64,000 nucleotides of DNA from NCBI RefSeq assembly GCF_020193575.1, contig NZ_JADYVD010000022.1, positions 1 to 64,000 of the forward strand, in the 5' to 3' direction. Shown here piece after piece: positions 19,449 through 29,437 of this stretch (position 1 is the first letter of the stretch; the number at the start of each line of letters is the position of its first letter). The notes under the pieces are model-generated. The model was not told the DNA's origin. It was given only the letters and a program-made list of their open reading frames with translations, and did no database searches. Position numbers and translations under genes: made by a program. Source of the DNA: Ensifer sp. IC4062 (GTDB taxonomy: Bacteria > Pseudomonadota > Alphaproteobacteria > Rhizobiales > Rhizobiaceae).

Positions 19449-19506
19449 TGGCCAGGGCAAGGCGCGAGCATCGCTCAGAAAATCCAACCACACCTCACGC
19501 CCAAAG

Positions 19507-19531
19507 AAAAAGGGCCGGCAAAGCCGACCCT
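19507..19531 (-). terminator. Terminator of rpmF
   Basis: An imperfect GGGTCGGC/GCCGGCCC stem with a 3-nt loop. On the minus strand it is followed by a T-rich tract (CCTTTTTCTTT). It starts about 27 bp after the rpmF stop. Confidence 0.75.
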
Positions 19532-19557
19532 CGAACTTCATCCGCGAACGGAACCGC

Positions 19558-19743
19558 TTATGCGTTTTCCTTCGGCGTCAGCACCTGGCGACCGCGGTAC
19601 ATGCCGGTCTTCAGGTCGATGTGGTGCGGACGGCGCAGTTCGCCGGAGTTCTTGTCTTCGATGTAGGTCGGAGCCTTGAGGGCGTCAGCGGAACGGCGCA
19701 TGCCACGCTTGGACGGGCTCGTTTTTCTTTTCGGTACAGCCAT
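19558..19743 (-). CDS. rpmF: 50S ribosomal protein L32
   Basis: 61 residues, the normal bL32 length in alphaproteobacteria. [18 protein letters not shown] and the core [20 protein letters not shown] are characteristic. The zinc-binding cysteines of some bL32 proteins are absent, as is usual in this group. The ATG at 19743 has GGAG upstream; the frame extends 4 residues further without support. Single gene with its own terminator. Confidence 0.97.
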   Translation of the reverse strand: MAVPKRKTSPSKRGMRRSADALKAPTYIEDKNSGELRRPHHIDLKTGMYRGRQVLTPKENA

Positions 19744-19881
19744 TTCATTCTCCACTTATCGGGCAAAACACTGTTCAGCAGCCGAAAATGGCCGGGTCAA
19801 ACAGATGTCGATCTCGGAAATTTCGCGCGCTTATACATGGCCAACCGCGGTTTGACCAGTCCCCGCGCGCAAATTTTCGAA

Positions 19882-20532
19882 TCACGCCTCGTCCTCTGGA
19901 ACGATCCAGGGTTCGGCCCTCGCCGCTTCCTCCCATTTGCGGAAGGCCGGGTGCGTCTTGATGGCATCCATATAGGCGAGCGTGGCAGGGGCTGTCACCA
20001 GTTCGTAGACGTCAAAACGGTTGACGACCGGCGCAAACATCGCGTCCGCCGCACTGAAGCGGCGGCCGAAGAGAAACGGTCCGCCGGAGCGGGCGATCGA
20101 TTCCCGCCAGATCTCTTCGATGCGAGTGACGTCGGCCTGGACATCGTCCGGCAGCGCGATCGCCCGGCGCGGCCGACGAATGTTCATCGGGCAGGCGCCG
20201 CGCAGCGCCCGGAAACCGGAAAGCATCTCCATCGAATAGCTGCGGGCGCGGGCACGATCCTCGCGGTTCTCGGGCCAGAGGCCGGCCTCGGGGAAGAGCT
20301 CCGCCACATATTCGATGATCGCCAGCGATTCCCAGACACGGACATCGCCATGATGCAGTACCGGGACGCGTCCCGTCGGCGAGATCTCGCGGAAGCGAGG
20401 GTTGCCTGCCGGAAAGTCGAAGGGAATCACCACGTCTTCGAACGGGATACCGCAGGCTTCGAGCGCCAGCCATGGTCGAAGAGACCAGGACGAGTAATTC
20501 TTGTTGCCGACATAAAGAACGAGTTTGTCCAC
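19882..20532 (-). CDS. Glutathione S-transferase family protein
   Basis: 216 residues. The N-terminal thioredoxin-like domain has YVGNKNYSSWSLRPWLAL, with the catalytic Ser in the SS/SW region, and SPTGRVPVL with the glutathione-binding cis-proline and VWESLAIIEYVAELFP. The C-terminal helical domain includes FSAADAMFAPVVNRF, the N-capping S-x-A-D motif. The start is GTG 20532 with GGAG 8 nt upstream. The substrate is unknown; it may detoxify electrophiles or act as a maleylacetoacetate-isomerase-like enzyme. Tail to tail with no clear operon partner. Confidence 0.88.
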   Translation of the reverse strand: MDKLVLYVGNKNYSSWSLRPWLALEACGIPFEDVVIPFDFPAGNPRFREISPTGRVPVLHHGDVRVWESLAIIEYVAELFPEAGLWPENREDRARARSYSMEMLSGFRALRGACPMNIRRPRRAIALPDDVQADVTRIEEIWRESIARSGGPFLFGRRFSAADAMFAPVVNRFDVYELVTAPATLAYMDAIKTHPAFRKWEEAARAEPWIVPEDEA

Positions 20533-20608
20533 GATGCTGCTCCGCCTGGTTCGTCGTGCGGCAGACTTGCCATATCAGCGGCGGTAAGACCAATGAATTG
20601 GCTTCATC

Positions 20609-21373
20609 CTAGTTATAAAGGCATGTGATGTAACCGCCGGAGCGGCTGGCGCGTCGCTCGATCAGCGATGCAAGCCGCCTCAGGCCCCGGCCTGGCTTGC
20701 CGGCGTTGCGATCGATCGGATTGGGCAGCGATACGGCGAGCAGAGCAGCTTGCCGGCGTGACAGTTTGGCGGCCGAAACGCCGAAATGGTGCTGCGCGGC
20801 CGCCTCGATGCCGTAGATGCCGTCGCCCCACTCGGCGACGTTCAGATAGATCTCCATCATCCGGCGCTTGCTCCAGACGAAGTCGGCGACGATCGCAAGC
20901 GGCAGCTCCAGCGCCTTGCGGACAAAGGAACGGCCGTTCCAGAGAAACAGGTTCTTGACGGCCTGCATCGGGATCGTGCTTGCGCCGCGCGTCTGTTCGC
21001 CGTCCAGCGCATCCTCGACGACGCCGCGCATCTGGTTCCAGTCGATGCCGGCATGCGAGCAGAATTGTCCGTCCTCCGACATCATCACCGATTGCACCAG
21101 AGCGGGGGCGATGTCGTCGAACTGGACCCACTGCCGGTCAAAGCCACGCAGGAGCACAAGGTCGCGCAGCATCAGCGTCGAGATCGGCCGAACGAAGTCC
21201 AGGGCATAGAAGACGATCAGGACATAGGGCAGCACGAAGAGGGCAAGGACGGCAAGGAAGAGGCGGCGAAACCTCGTCCGCCATGCGGCGGACCCGCGAT
21301 TGGCGGACATCTTCCCCTCCTCCAACGCTTCCGGAACGACGTCCACGCTCTGACTGTCCACCTCTTTGTCCAT
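20609..21373 (-). CDS. mtgA: Monofunctional biosynthetic peptidoglycan transglycosylase
   Basis: 254 residues. A short cytosolic N-terminus, one membrane anchor ([21 protein letters not shown], about 39-59), then a GT51 glycosyltransferase domain without a transpeptidase part. Catalytic glutamate in [14 protein letters not shown] (Glu about 100), then [17 protein letters not shown] with the GAS/TIT-type motif, [37 protein letters not shown] and the second active-site region. It polymerises lipid II into glycan strands on the periplasmic side of the inner membrane. Downstream of a RIME-like repeat; no partner gene. Confidence 0.93.
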   Translation of the reverse strand: MDKEVDSQSVDVVPEALEEGKMSANRGSAAWRTRFRRLFLAVLALFVLPYVLIVFYALDFVRPISTLMLRDLVLLRGFDRQWVQFDDIAPALVQSVMMSEDGQFCSHAGIDWNQMRGVVEDALDGEQTRGASTIPMQAVKNLFLWNGRSFVRKALELPLAIVADFVWSKRRMMEIYLNVAEWGDGIYGIEAAAQHHFGVSAAKLSRRQAALLAVSLPNPIDRNAGKPGRGLRRLASLIERRASRSGGYITCLYN

Positions 21374-21460
21374 CCGCCTCTCTTATTTCATGGGTGAGCA
21401 AAGTTGAATGGCGTTTCTTGTAAAAGGCAAGACGCTTGCACGCTCGTTCCACGTAAAGCA

Positions 21461-21570
21461 TTACAGCGCTGCGCGTCCAATCGGACGCGCCAAAGTCGCT
21501 GAAGCACTTTGAAACGCTGCATGATTTCGGTCTTAAATCGGAGTCGATTTCAGGGATTGGGCAGTAGCCT
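21461..21570. repeat. RIME-like intergenic mosaic repeat, copy 3
   Basis: TTACAGCGCTGCGCGTCCAATCGGACGCGC-type left hairpin, then CACTTTGAAACGCTGCATG and a diverged right half ending GGGCAGTAGCC. It lies between divergent mtgA and ispA. Copies 3 and 4 agree best in the left half. Confidence 0.6.
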
Positions 21571-21622
21571 GCGACGCGAATGCCCGTTGAAAGCCTCTCT
21601 CCCGCATGCCAAAGAGCGCTGC

Positions 21623-22534
21623 ATGAACGAGACGTCATCCTTTTCCGCACAGCTGAAGGCCAATGCGCTTGCAGTGGAAGAACTGCTTTCCGATCTTCTC
21701 GGACCGGCCGTCGGCGCAGATGAGATCGCGCGGCCTCAGAACCTGCTCGCCGCGATGCGCCACGGTGTTCTCAACGGCGGCAAACGCCTGCGCCCCTTTC
21801 TCGTGAGCGCGTGCACCGCGCTTCTTGATGGCGACGCCGGTGCGGCGCTCAGGATCGGCGCGGCGCTCGAGTGCGTGCATTGCTATTCGCTCGTCCACGA
21901 CGACCTGCCGGCGATGGATGACGACGATTTGAGACGCGGACAGCCGACGGTGCACATCGCCTTCGATGAGGCGACCGCCATTCTGGCCGGTGACAGCCTG
22001 CTGACTTTCGCCTTCGACATCATCGCCGCACCGGAAACGCCGCTTTCCGACCGGCAAAAGACTGCGCTGATATTGGCGCTTGCGCGTGCCTCCGGCCACG
22101 GCGGCATGGCTGGCGGGCAGGCGCTTGACCTCGCCGCCGAGAAAACGGCGCCCAGCCAGGCCGGCATTGTCACGCTGCAGGCGATGAAGACCGGGGCCCT
22201 CATCCGCTTCGCCTGCGAGGCGGGCGCAATCATCGCCGATGCGTCCGACGAGGATCGGCGGCGGCTGCGCGCCTTCGGCGAAACGATCGGCCTCGCCTTC
22301 CAACTCGCCGACGATCTGCTCGACCTGACGGCGGACGCGGAGGCGATGGGCAAGGCCACGGGCAAGGATGCCGCGCGCGGCAAGGGCACGCTCGTGGCGC
22401 TTCACGGCCAGGCCTGGGCCGAACGCGAACTGGAGGAACTGGTTGCGCGGGCGGAAACTCTGCTTCAGCCCTATGGCGCCCGCTCGGCCATCCTCGTCGA
22501 GACCGCCCGTTTCATCGCTAACCGCAGGAGTTAG
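21623..22534 (+). CDS. ispA: Farnesyl diphosphate synthase (polyprenyl synthetase)
   Basis: 303 residues from ATG 21623 ([12 protein letters not shown]). First aspartate-rich motif in [20 protein letters not shown], second in [23 protein letters not shown] carries the IPP-binding residues. Two residues lie between paired aspartates of the first motif, as in bacterial FPP synthases. It condenses IPP with DMAPP and GPP to farnesyl diphosphate for undecaprenyl phosphate, quinones and other isoprenoids. Upstream frame extension to 21509 crosses a repeat and was rejected. The next gene, hisC, starts 5 bp later. Confidence 0.9.
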   Translation: MNETSSFSAQLKANALAVEELLSDLLGPAVGADEIARPQNLLAAMRHGVLNGGKRLRPFLVSACTALLDGDAGAALRIGAALECVHCYSLVHDDLPAMDDDDLRRGQPTVHIAFDEATAILAGDSLLTFAFDIIAAPETPLSDRQKTALILALARASGHGGMAGGQALDLAAEKTAPSQAGIVTLQAMKTGALIRFACEAGAIIADASDEDRRRLRAFGETIGLAFQLADDLLDLTADAEAMGKATGKDAARGKGTLVALHGQAWAERELEELVARAETLLQPYGARSAILVETARFIANRRS

Positions 22535-22539
22535 AGTCC

Positions 22540-23595
22540 GTGAGCAAATACTGGTCGCCGATCGTCTCTGCGCTGAAACCCTATATCCCCGGCGAGCAGC
22601 CGCGGATGGCGAACCTCGTCAAGCTGAACACCAACGAAAACCCTTACGCGCCTTCGGACAAGGTGATCGAGGCGATCCGGTCGGCGGCAAGTGCCGATCT
22701 CAGGCTCTATCCGGATCCGCTCGCGCTCGACCTACGGAAAACGATCGCCGCGCGATACGGCGTCGCACCGGAGGAGGTCTTCGTCGGCAACGGTTCCGAC
22801 GAAGTGCTGGCGCACAGCTTTGCCGCGCTCTTGAAACACGATCGGCCGCTGCTCTATCCGGATATCTCCTACAGCTTCTATCCGACCTACGCTGGGCTTT
22901 TCGGCATCGACGCGATAGAGGTGCCGCTCAATAGCAGCTTCGGCATCGACATCGCCGACTACCGTCGTCCGGCCGGCGCGATCATTCTCCCGAACCCCAA
23001 TGCGCCCACCGGTATCGGTCTGCCGCTTACAGAGATCGAGGCGCTGGTCACCGAGCATCCGGACCAGCCGGTGGTTATCGACGAGGCCTATGTCGACTTC
23101 GGCGGCGAATCCGCGATCGCGCTGGTTCCGAAATACGAAAATCTGCTCGTCGTGCAGACCTTTTCGAAGTCGAGGGCGCTTGCTGGATTGCGGGTCGGCT
23201 TCGCGATCGGCCAGCGCCCGCTGATCGAGGCTTTGGAACGCGTCAAGGACAGCTTCAATTCCTACCCGCTCGGGCGGGCGGCCCAGGCGGGCGCCATCGC
23301 CGCGATCAAGGACGAGGCGTGGTTCGAGGCGACGCGCGGCAAGATCATTGCTTCGCGGGAGAAGCTGGCGAGCGAGCTCAAGAAGCGCGGCTTCGAGGTC
23401 CTGCCTTCCTTGGCGAATTTCGTCTTCGCCCGCCACCCGGACCACGCGGGCCAGGCGCTGGCGGCGAAACTGCGTGAACGCGCAGTCATCGTCCGCCACT
23501 TCGCCAAGCCGCGGATTTCGGATTTCCTGCGCATCACCATCGGCACCGACGAGGAATGTGCGAGACTGGTCGCGGCGCTTGACGAGATTCTCTAA
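22540..23595 (+). CDS. hisC: Histidinol-phosphate aminotransferase
   Basis: 351 residues. Class II PLP aminotransferase of the HisC type: [56 protein letters not shown] and [15 protein letters not shown] with the PLP lysine near 210; C-terminal [11 protein letters not shown] holds the substrate arginine. The start is GTG 22540 with AGGAG upstream. It converts imidazole acetol phosphate and glutamate to histidinol phosphate. S. meliloti carries more than one hisC-like gene, so this may be a paralogue acting on aromatic amino acids. Probably cotranscribed with ispA. Confidence 0.9.
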   Translation: MSKYWSPIVSALKPYIPGEQPRMANLVKLNTNENPYAPSDKVIEAIRSAASADLRLYPDPLALDLRKTIAARYGVAPEEVFVGNGSDEVLAHSFAALLKHDRPLLYPDISYSFYPTYAGLFGIDAIEVPLNSSFGIDIADYRRPAGAIILPNPNAPTGIGLPLTEIEALVTEHPDQPVVIDEAYVDFGGESAIALVPKYENLLVVQTFSKSRALAGLRVGFAIGQRPLIEALERVKDSFNSYPLGRAAQAGAIAAIKDEAWFEATRGKIIASREKLASELKKRGFEVLPSLANFVFARHPDHAGQALAAKLRERAVIVRHFAKPRISDFLRITIGTDEECARLVAALDEIL

Positions 23596-23613
23596 CGTTT
23601 TGCCCATCACCGA

Positions 23614-23742
23614 ACCCTCGCGCTGGGGGAGAGGGGACTGGGCCGCCGAAGTGCCTCCTCCATCCAGGCGCCCGCAGGGGGAGAGGGCGTGGCGCGGGCG
23701 CCACCTGTCCCTTCGCCCCGCTTGCGGGGAGAAGGTGGCCCC
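23614..23742. repeat. GC-rich palindromic repeat, copy 2
   Basis: Related to 19345-19448: CTTCGCCCCGCTTGCGGGGAGA plus neighbouring GGGGGAGAGGG blocks. It fills most of the gap between hisC and the LysE-type gene. Confidence 0.6.
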
Positions 23743-23850
23743 AGCCCAAGCGGTAGAGCCGAAACGGCTTGAGACCCGCATGCCGCCTCCAGTTGGCACC
23801 GCCGGAAGCCTCGGCTACTGTCCGGTCCGAAATCACGGACGGACGCCGCC

Positions 23851-24489
23851 ATGCTCGACCTCACACCCTATCTGCCGCAGCTCCTCGTCGCCTGGACCGC
23901 TTATATCGTCGCGGTCGTATCGCCTGGGCCGGCAGTGCTAGCGATCATCGCGACATCCGTGAGCCAGGGGCGAAAGGCGGGCCTCGCGCTCGCCTTCGGC
24001 GTGCTGAGCGGGAGCTATACCTGGGCGATGCTGACGGCCTCGGGCCTCTCGGCGCTCATCCGGACCTACGGACAGGCGATCATTGTCCTGAAGATCGCCG
24101 GCGCCTGCTATCTCTTCTGGCTTGCCTACAATGCCCTGAGGGCGGCGATGCGCGGCGAGCCCCAGGCAGCGCTTTGCGTTCCGCTGCAGATGTCACTGAA
24201 GAAGCTCTACCTCAAGGGGCTCGGCATCCACTTGACCAATCCGAAGGCGATCTTTGCCTGGATCATGCTGGTCTCGCTCGGCATGCCGGACGGGGCACCG
24301 GCCGGCGTTACCGCCGCCTTCATCGGCGGCTGCATGCTGATAGGGCTCGTCACCTTCGGCGGCTTCGCGGTCGTCTTCTCGCTCTCGCCGGTCCACCGCG
24401 CCTATCTCAAGTCGCGGCGCGTGATCGATAGCCTGATGGCAGGCTTCTTCGCCTTTGCCGGCCTGAAGTTGCTGACGGCACGGCTTTGA
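23851..24489 (+). CDS. LysE/RhtB-family amino-acid exporter
   Basis: 212 residues with about six hydrophobic segments. Family signatures: YIVAVVSPGPAVLAIIATSVSQGRKAGLALAFGVLSGSYTW at the N-terminus and the mid-protein GIHLTNPKAIFAWIMLVSLG. These inner-membrane proteins export amino acids such as threonine, homoserine or lysine, driven by proton motive force. The substrate cannot be read from the sequence. It stands alone between a repeat and convergent ispG. Confidence 0.9.
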   Translation: MLDLTPYLPQLLVAWTAYIVAVVSPGPAVLAIIATSVSQGRKAGLALAFGVLSGSYTWAMLTASGLSALIRTYGQAIIVLKIAGACYLFWLAYNALRAAMRGEPQAALCVPLQMSLKKLYLKGLGIHLTNPKAIFAWIMLVSLGMPDGAPAGVTAAFIGGCMLIGLVTFGGFAVVFSLSPVHRAYLKSRRVIDSLMAGFFAFAGLKLLTARL

Positions 24490-24499
24490 GTTTTCGGGG

Positions 24500-25753
24500 C
24501 TATTCCGCAGCCGCCTGGCTGCGACCGTAGCGCTTCTCGATATAGTCGGCGACGAGAAGCTGGAATTCTTCGGCGATCTTCGGCCCGCGCAAGGTCATCG
24601 CCTTCTGGCCATCGATGAAGACAGGGGCTGCCGGCGTCTCGCCGGTGCCTGGAAGCGAAATGCCGATATCGGCGTGCTTGCTTTCGCCCGGGCCGTTGAC
24701 GATGCAGCCCATGACGGCGACCTTCAGCGCCTCCACGCCCGGATATTTCTCACGCCAGACTGGCATGCTTGCGCGGATATCTTCCTGGATCTTCTGCGCG
24801 AGTTCCTGGAAGACCGTCGATGTCGTGCGGCCGCAGCCGGGGCAAGCGGCAACCACGGGAATGAACTGGCGGAAGCCCATTACCTGCAATAGCTCTTGCG
24901 CCACCTGCACTTCGCGGGTGCGGTCGCCGCCAGGCTCCGGCGTCAGTGAGATGCGGATCGTGTCGCCGATGCCCTGCTGCATCAGGATGCCGAGCGAGGC
25001 CGAGGACGCGACGATCCCCTTGGTGCCCATGCCGGCCTCGGTAAGCCCGAGATGCAGCGCATGATCGGAACGGGAAGCAAGCATCGCATAGACGGCGATC
25101 AGGTCCTGCACGCCGGAAACCTTGGCGGACAGGATGATGCGGTTGCGCGGCAGACCGAGTTCTTCCGCCAATTCCGCCGAAAGAAGCGCCGACTGCACGA
25201 TCGTCTCGCGCGTCACCTGCTGCGCCGTCAAAGGCGAGCCCTTGGCCTGGTTCTCGTCCATCAGCCGCGTCAAGAGCTCCTGATCGAGCGAACCCCAGTT
25301 GACGCCGATGCGCACCGGCTTGTCGTAGCGCATCGCCATCTCGATGATTTCGGCGAACTGCTTGTCCTTCTTGTCCTTGAAACCGACATTGCCCGGGTTG
25401 ATGCGGTATTTCGCCAGCGCTTCCGCGCAGGCCGGGTGATCGGCAAGCAGCTTATGGCCGATATAGTGGAAGTCGCCGACAAGCGGCACGTCCATGCCGA
25501 GACGCAGCAGCCGCTCGCGGATCTTCGGCACCGCCGCGGCACTTTCGTCGCGATCGACGGTGATGCGCACCAGTTCGGATCCCGCTTTGTGGAGGGCCGC
25601 GACCTGGGCGACGGTCGCGTCGACATCGGCCGTATCCGTGTTCGTCATCGACTGGACGACGACCGGCGCGCCGCCGCCGACGATCACGCCGCCGACATCG
25701 ACGGCGACGGAGGCGCGGCGCGGCTGTGGCTCGAAATCGAAGGCAGAAGACAT
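24500..25753 (-). CDS. ispG: 4-hydroxy-3-methylbut-2-en-1-yl diphosphate synthase
   Basis: 417 residues from ATG 25753, preceded by AAGAAGAGG. IspG/GcpE features: [24 protein letters not shown] at the N-terminus, [21 protein letters not shown], and the C-terminal iron-sulphur cysteines in [13 protein letters not shown] and [22 protein letters not shown]. The enzyme uses a 4Fe-4S cluster to reduce ME-cPP to HMBPP in the non-mevalonate pathway, feeding the ispA product nearby. The frame extends 13 residues upstream without support. Confidence 0.95.
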   Translation of the reverse strand: MSSAFDFEPQPRRASVAVDVGGVIVGGGAPVVVQSMTNTDTADVDATVAQVAALHKAGSELVRITVDRDESAAAVPKIRERLLRLGMDVPLVGDFHYIGHKLLADHPACAEALAKYRINPGNVGFKDKKDKQFAEIIEMAMRYDKPVRIGVNWGSLDQELLTRLMDENQAKGSPLTAQQVTRETIVQSALLSAELAEELGLPRNRIILSAKVSGVQDLIAVYAMLASRSDHALHLGLTEAGMGTKGIVASSASLGILMQQGIGDTIRISLTPEPGGDRTREVQVAQELLQVMGFRQFIPVVAACPGCGRTTSTVFQELAQKIQEDIRASMPVWREKYPGVEALKVAVMGCIVNGPGESKHADIGISLPGTGETPAAPVFIDGQKAMTLRGPKIAEEFQLLVADYIEKRYGRSQAAAE

Positions 25754-25934
25754 GAAGGCCTCTTCTTGGGTCCCGTTTCGCCCGAGCGGCATGCCGGCCG
25801 CACCGAGCTTTCGCCTTTCAGGTGGCGAAGGAAAGTTCGCTTGTCAACGGCAACATCACGCGCTGACGGCGAATTGATGGCAAGGTAGCCGGCAGGAGCG
25901 GGAAAGCCCCTCATCCGCCTGTCTACACAGGTTG

Positions 25935-27140
25935 CTAATGCTCCCTACCGTGATCCGCATGAACGGCGTGATGCGAGAGCAGGAGCACGACGATAAAGAG
26001 CACGGGGACGGAGGTGAAGATGATAGCGAAGCCGGTATGCTCCGCGATGAAGCCGATCAGCGAGGGGGCAAAAAGCATGCCGGAGTAGCCCATAAAGGTC
26101 GCGACTGAGAGGCCGATGCCGGGTTGCAGCCCCGGCATGTTGCCGGCAGCCGAAAAGGCGATCGGCACCATATTGGAGATACCGATCCCGGCGACGGCGA
26201 AGCCGAGAATTGCGGCCCACGCATTTGGCGCGAGGCCCGCGACGACGATGCCGACCAGCGCTGTGACCGTGCAGATACGTAAGGTCCGCTTCGCGCCGAG
26301 CAGATCGCGGACATGGTCCCCGGCAAAACGCATTGCGGCCATCGTCGCCGAAAAGGCTGCAAAGCCGAAGCCCGAGAGTTCGACGGAAGCGCCAAGTTCG
26401 TTGCGCAAATAGAGTGCGCCCCAGTCGAGCACCGTGCCTTCCGGCACCATCGAGAACAGTGCCATGATACCGATAAGCCAAGGCAGGGGCGTGAGCGGCA
26501 GGCGGAGTTTCTCCTTCGCCGCCGCCGGATGAGGCTGGTCTGCGAGGATCATCGGCCAGGCGACAGCAAGGAACAGAACGCAAAGAACCGTGACGACAAG
26601 CACGTGCGGCAGTACGCCGACGCGCGCCATCAGGAAGCCGCCGATGCCGGCGCCGATCAACCCGCCGAGACTCCAATAGGCGTGACAGGAGGACATGATC
26701 GCGCGGCGCATCGACTTTTCGACCTCCACCGCGTTGGCATTCATCGCCACGTCCATGGCTCCGACGAAGCCGCCAAGCAGAAACATGCCTATCGCGGCCG
26801 TCCAGACATTCGGAGCCAGCGTTAAGAGCAGCAACAGCGGCGACAGAATGATAGCTGTCGCCTTCACTACCTTTTGTGAGCCGACGCGGGCGATGAAGCC
26901 GCCAGCAATGGGCATCAGCACCAGCGAGCCGACGCCGAACACCAGGATCAAGAGGCCGAGCACGCTCTCGCCGATCCCGAGCCGGTCCTTGAACTCCGGA
27001 ATCTTCGGCGCCCAGCTGCCCGTGACGAAGCCATTCATCAGGAACAGGAGCGATACCGCAAGCCGATTCTTCGACATGTAACCGTGCCGGACGAGGCCCT
27101 GAGAGGCGGTTTGCGTGCGCTGATCCGTGCGCTGATCCAT
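25935..27140 (-). CDS. Major facilitator superfamily transporter
   Basis: 401 residues with about twelve hydrophobic segments in two halves. Visible are NRLAVSLLFLMNGFVTGSWAPKIPEFKDRLGIGESVLGLL, a typical first helix pair of the YbjJ-like MFS group, and AMDVAMNANAVEVEKSMRRAIMSSCHAYWSLGG. The start at 27140 has AAGG 8 nt upstream; an internal MSKNRL start (about 27077) is possible because the first 20 residues are hydrophilic and Q/T-rich. The substrate is unknown. It lies 31 bp from the VOC gene on the same strand, so it may share the DeoR-controlled transcript. Confidence 0.88.
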   Translation of the reverse strand: MDQRTDQRTQTASQGLVRHGYMSKNRLAVSLLFLMNGFVTGSWAPKIPEFKDRLGIGESVLGLLILVFGVGSLVLMPIAGGFIARVGSQKVVKATAIILSPLLLLLTLAPNVWTAAIGMFLLGGFVGAMDVAMNANAVEVEKSMRRAIMSSCHAYWSLGGLIGAGIGGFLMARVGVLPHVLVVTVLCVLFLAVAWPMILADQPHPAAAKEKLRLPLTPLPWLIGIMALFSMVPEGTVLDWGALYLRNELGASVELSGFGFAAFSATMAAMRFAGDHVRDLLGAKRTLRICTVTALVGIVVAGLAPNAWAAILGFAVAGIGISNMVPIAFSAAGNMPGLQPGIGLSVATFMGYSGMLFAPSLIGFIAEHTGFAIIFTSVPVLFIVVLLLSHHAVHADHGREH

Positions 27141-27171
27141 GAGTAACCTTCCCGTAGCCGGACCGTCCGGC

Positions 27172-27555
27172 TCAAATGGTGATTTCGATGAGATTGCCGT
27201 CAGGATCGCGGATCACGGCCTCGTAGAAGCCGTCACCCGTCCACCGGGCGCTGGAAACGAGAATGCCCTTCTTCTCGGCCCGTTCCGCCATGTCGTCCAC
27301 GGCCCTGCCGCTGCCCAGCGAAAGGGCGAGATGCGCATAGCCGGCGCGTTCCACCGCATCGTCATGCGGAGCAAGCCACGGCCCCTCCATCACCTCGATC
27401 GACGGCCCGCCGCCAAGCGTCACGAAACGCGAACGGAATCCGGGACGGCGGCGGCTTTCATAGACCTCGCCGACGCTGGCGTCGAAGAAGTCGGTCCAGA
27501 AGGCGGCGATCTTGTCGATGTCCTTCGTCCAGAGAGCGATATGAGCGACATTCAT
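27172..27555 (-). CDS. Glyoxalase/VOC-family protein
   Basis: 127 residues in one beta-alpha-beta-beta-beta pair. It starts MNVAHIALWTKDIDKIAAFWTDFFDASVG and ends GFYEAVIRDPDGNLIEIT, with the metal-ligand positions His5 and the C-terminal Glu present. VOC enzymes act as glyoxalases, dioxygenases or resistance proteins; no specific reaction can be assigned. Its ATG overlaps the stop of the upstream DeoR gene by 4 bp (ATGA), so the two are translationally coupled. Confidence 0.85.
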   Translation of the reverse strand: MNVAHIALWTKDIDKIAAFWTDFFDASVGEVYESRRRPGFRSRFVTLGGGPSIEVMEGPWLAPHDDAVERAGYAHLALSLGSGRAVDDMAERAEKKGILVSSARWTGDGFYEAVIRDPDGNLIEITI

Positions 27556-28328
27556 CGGGCAGGCTCCTTCGCCAGGATAACGTCAGCGCCGCGCGCACCG
27601 AGCGCGGCGATCGCGGCTTCGGGCGCGTTGGCTTCGAGCACCAGCGTCGTCACCGCCTCGATGCCGATGACCGCATGTGGCGCAGCGGTTCCGAGCTTGT
27701 CGCTTGTTATGGCGGCAAGGACCGCGCGGCTTCGCGAGGCGATGAGACGCTTGAACGCCGCGTCTTCGAAGTGGAATGCCGTCAATCCCGCTTCCGGGTC
27801 GGCGCCGCAAGCGCCGAGAACGCAAAGGTCGGGGCGCAGAAGCTCGGCATCCCGTTGCGCCCGCGCGCCGACGGCTGCGCCGACAGCGCGGTCGAGCGCC
27901 CCACCGACAAGGATGAGTTCCACGCCCATCTTATCCATCAAGGCAGCGGCAATGAGTGGCGTGTTGGTGACGACCGTAACCGAAAGGTCCGGCTCGATCG
28001 CCTCAGCGATCGCCAGATTGGCCGAACCGGCGTCGAGGAACACTGTCATGCCTTCACGGATGAATCCGACCGCGGCGCGGGCAAGCGCCGCCTTCCGCTC
28101 CGGGGCGAGAGAGACTCGCTGGCTGAGCGAGCCGGCCATCGGCGCGAGCGGCAAGGCTCCTCCATAGACACGCTCACACAGGCCGGCCGCAGCCATCTCG
28201 CGCAGGTCGCGACGGATCGTATCTTCCGAGACTCCGAATTCGCGCGCGAGATCGGCGGCCAGCACACGGCCGTCGGTTTTCAGCCGTTCCTGGATCAGGG
28301 ATTTCCTCTCGCGCAGCAGCAGGTCCAT
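27552..28328 (-). CDS. DeoR-family transcriptional regulator
   Basis: 258 residues from ATG 28328 (MDLLLRERKSLIQERL), chosen because GAAGA lies 8 nt upstream; ATG 28334 and 28352 are also in frame. N-terminal winged helix with the DeoR signature LAADLAREFGVSEDTIRRDLREMAAAGLCERVYGGA, then the phosphosugar-sensing DeoRC domain (FLDAGSANLAIAEAI, VVTNTPLIAAAL, ELILVGGALDRAVGAAVG). Such proteins repress sugar catabolic genes and respond to sugar phosphates. Downstream coupled genes are the VOC protein and possibly the MFS transporter; divergently lies the amino-acid transporter. Confidence 0.9.
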   Translation of the reverse strand: MDLLLRERKSLIQERLKTDGRVLAADLAREFGVSEDTIRRDLREMAAAGLCERVYGGALPLAPMAGSLSQRVSLAPERKAALARAAVGFIREGMTVFLDAGSANLAIAEAIEPDLSVTVVTNTPLIAAALMDKMGVELILVGGALDRAVGAAVGARAQRDAELLRPDLCVLGACGADPEAGLTAFHFEDAAFKRLIASRSRAVLAAITSDKLGTAAPHAVIGIEAVTTLVLEANAPEAAIAALGARGADVILAKEPAR

Positions 28329-28593
28329 CGCCATATTCTTCAAATCGTGCATAAACGTGCATGAATCGGTCAGAACGTGAATAGCAGGCTTTCGCATGAA
28401 ATTCAATTGCGGCCGCTCGTGGAACTTCCATTGACCCGGCACATTCATCAGCAGGAGTGTTTTCGCTGAGATTTCGGCCTGTTTGAGGAAAAATCTTCAT
28501 CGAAAGCCGGACGAAATGGTGTTTTATGCGCTCAGATGCGTCCGATTTTATGCGAATCTCGCCGCAATCCGGACGACGGGCCGGAGAACAAAG

Positions 28594-29382
28594 ATGGAAA
28601 ACAAGACAATGAAATTCCTTCCGACGCTTTTCGCTGCCGCCCTCATGCAAGTCGCCGCCTTCGCTCCTGCCCACGCGGAATCGAACCTCGACCAGATCAA
28701 GTCTGCCGGCGTTCTCAAAATCGGTACCGAGGGCACCTATGCCCCCTTCACCTATCATGATGCCAGCGGCGCACTGGTGGGCTTCGACGTCGAAATCGGT
28801 CAGGAAGTTGCCAAGCGTCTTGGCGTCAAGGCCGAGTTCCTCGAAGGCAAGTGGGACGGCCTGATCGCCGGCCTCGACGCCAACCGCTACGACACGGTCA
28901 TCAACCAGGTCGGCATCACCGAGGAGCGCAAGAAGAAGTACGATTTCTCGGAACCCTATATCGCCTCCAAGGCCGTGCTGATCGTCAAGGGAGACAACGA
29001 GGAGATCAAGGGCTTCGCTGACCTCAAGGGTAAGAAATCCGCCCAGTCTCTGACCAGCAATTTCGGCAAACTCGCTCAGGCTTCCGGCGCCGAGCTCGTC
29101 GGGACCGACGGCTTCGACCAGTCGATCCAGCTCGTGCTGACCGGCCGCGCCGATGCGACGATCAACGACAGCCTCTCCTTCCTCGATTTCAAGAAGCAGA
29201 AGCCAGACGCGAACGTGAAGATTGCCGCCGAACAGGCCGACGCGGACTATTCCGGCATCATCATCCGCAAGAACGAGCCGGAACTTTTGGCCGCGATCAA
29301 CAAGGCGCTTGCTGAAATCAAGGCCGATGGCACCTACGACAAGATCTCGCAGAAATATTTCGGCGCTGACGTCTCGAAGTAA
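28594..29382 (+). CDS. Polar amino-acid ABC transporter, periplasmic binding protein
   Basis: 262 residues from ATG 28594 (GGAG 8 nt upstream). Signal peptide MENKTMKFLPTLFAAALMQV ending at AHA (about 28). Mature SBP_bac_3 family: GVLKIGTEGTYAPFTYHDASG, GFDVEIGQEVAKRLG, KWDGLIAGLDANRYDTVINQVGITEERKKKYDFSEPY. The KWDGLIAGLDANRYD and NQV segments resemble cystine-binding FliY/TcyA proteins, so L-cystine is a likely substrate, though unproven. First gene of a three-gene importer; two hairpins separate it from the permease gene, which usually gives more binding protein than permease. Confidence 0.9.
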   Translation: MENKTMKFLPTLFAAALMQVAAFAPAHAESNLDQIKSAGVLKIGTEGTYAPFTYHDASGALVGFDVEIGQEVAKRLGVKAEFLEGKWDGLIAGLDANRYDTVINQVGITEERKKKYDFSEPYIASKAVLIVKGDNEEIKGFADLKGKKSAQSLTSNFGKLAQASGAELVGTDGFDQSIQLVLTGRADATINDSLSFLDFKKQKPDANVKIAAEQADADYSGIIIRKNEPELLAAINKALAEIKADGTYDKISQKYFGADVSK

Positions 29383-29396
29383 GTCGCCCAAAAGTC

Positions 29397-29422
29397 AGGC
29401 CGATCGGTTTTTCTATCGGCCT
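29397..29422 (+). terminator. Attenuator hairpin after the binding-protein gene
   Basis: AGGCCGAT and ATCGGCCT, 8-bp arms with a 10-nt T-rich loop, followed by TTTCTC, 15 bp after the stop. It probably acts as a partial terminator inside the operon. Confidence 0.65.
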
Positions 29423-29437
29423 TTCTCGGCTATGAAT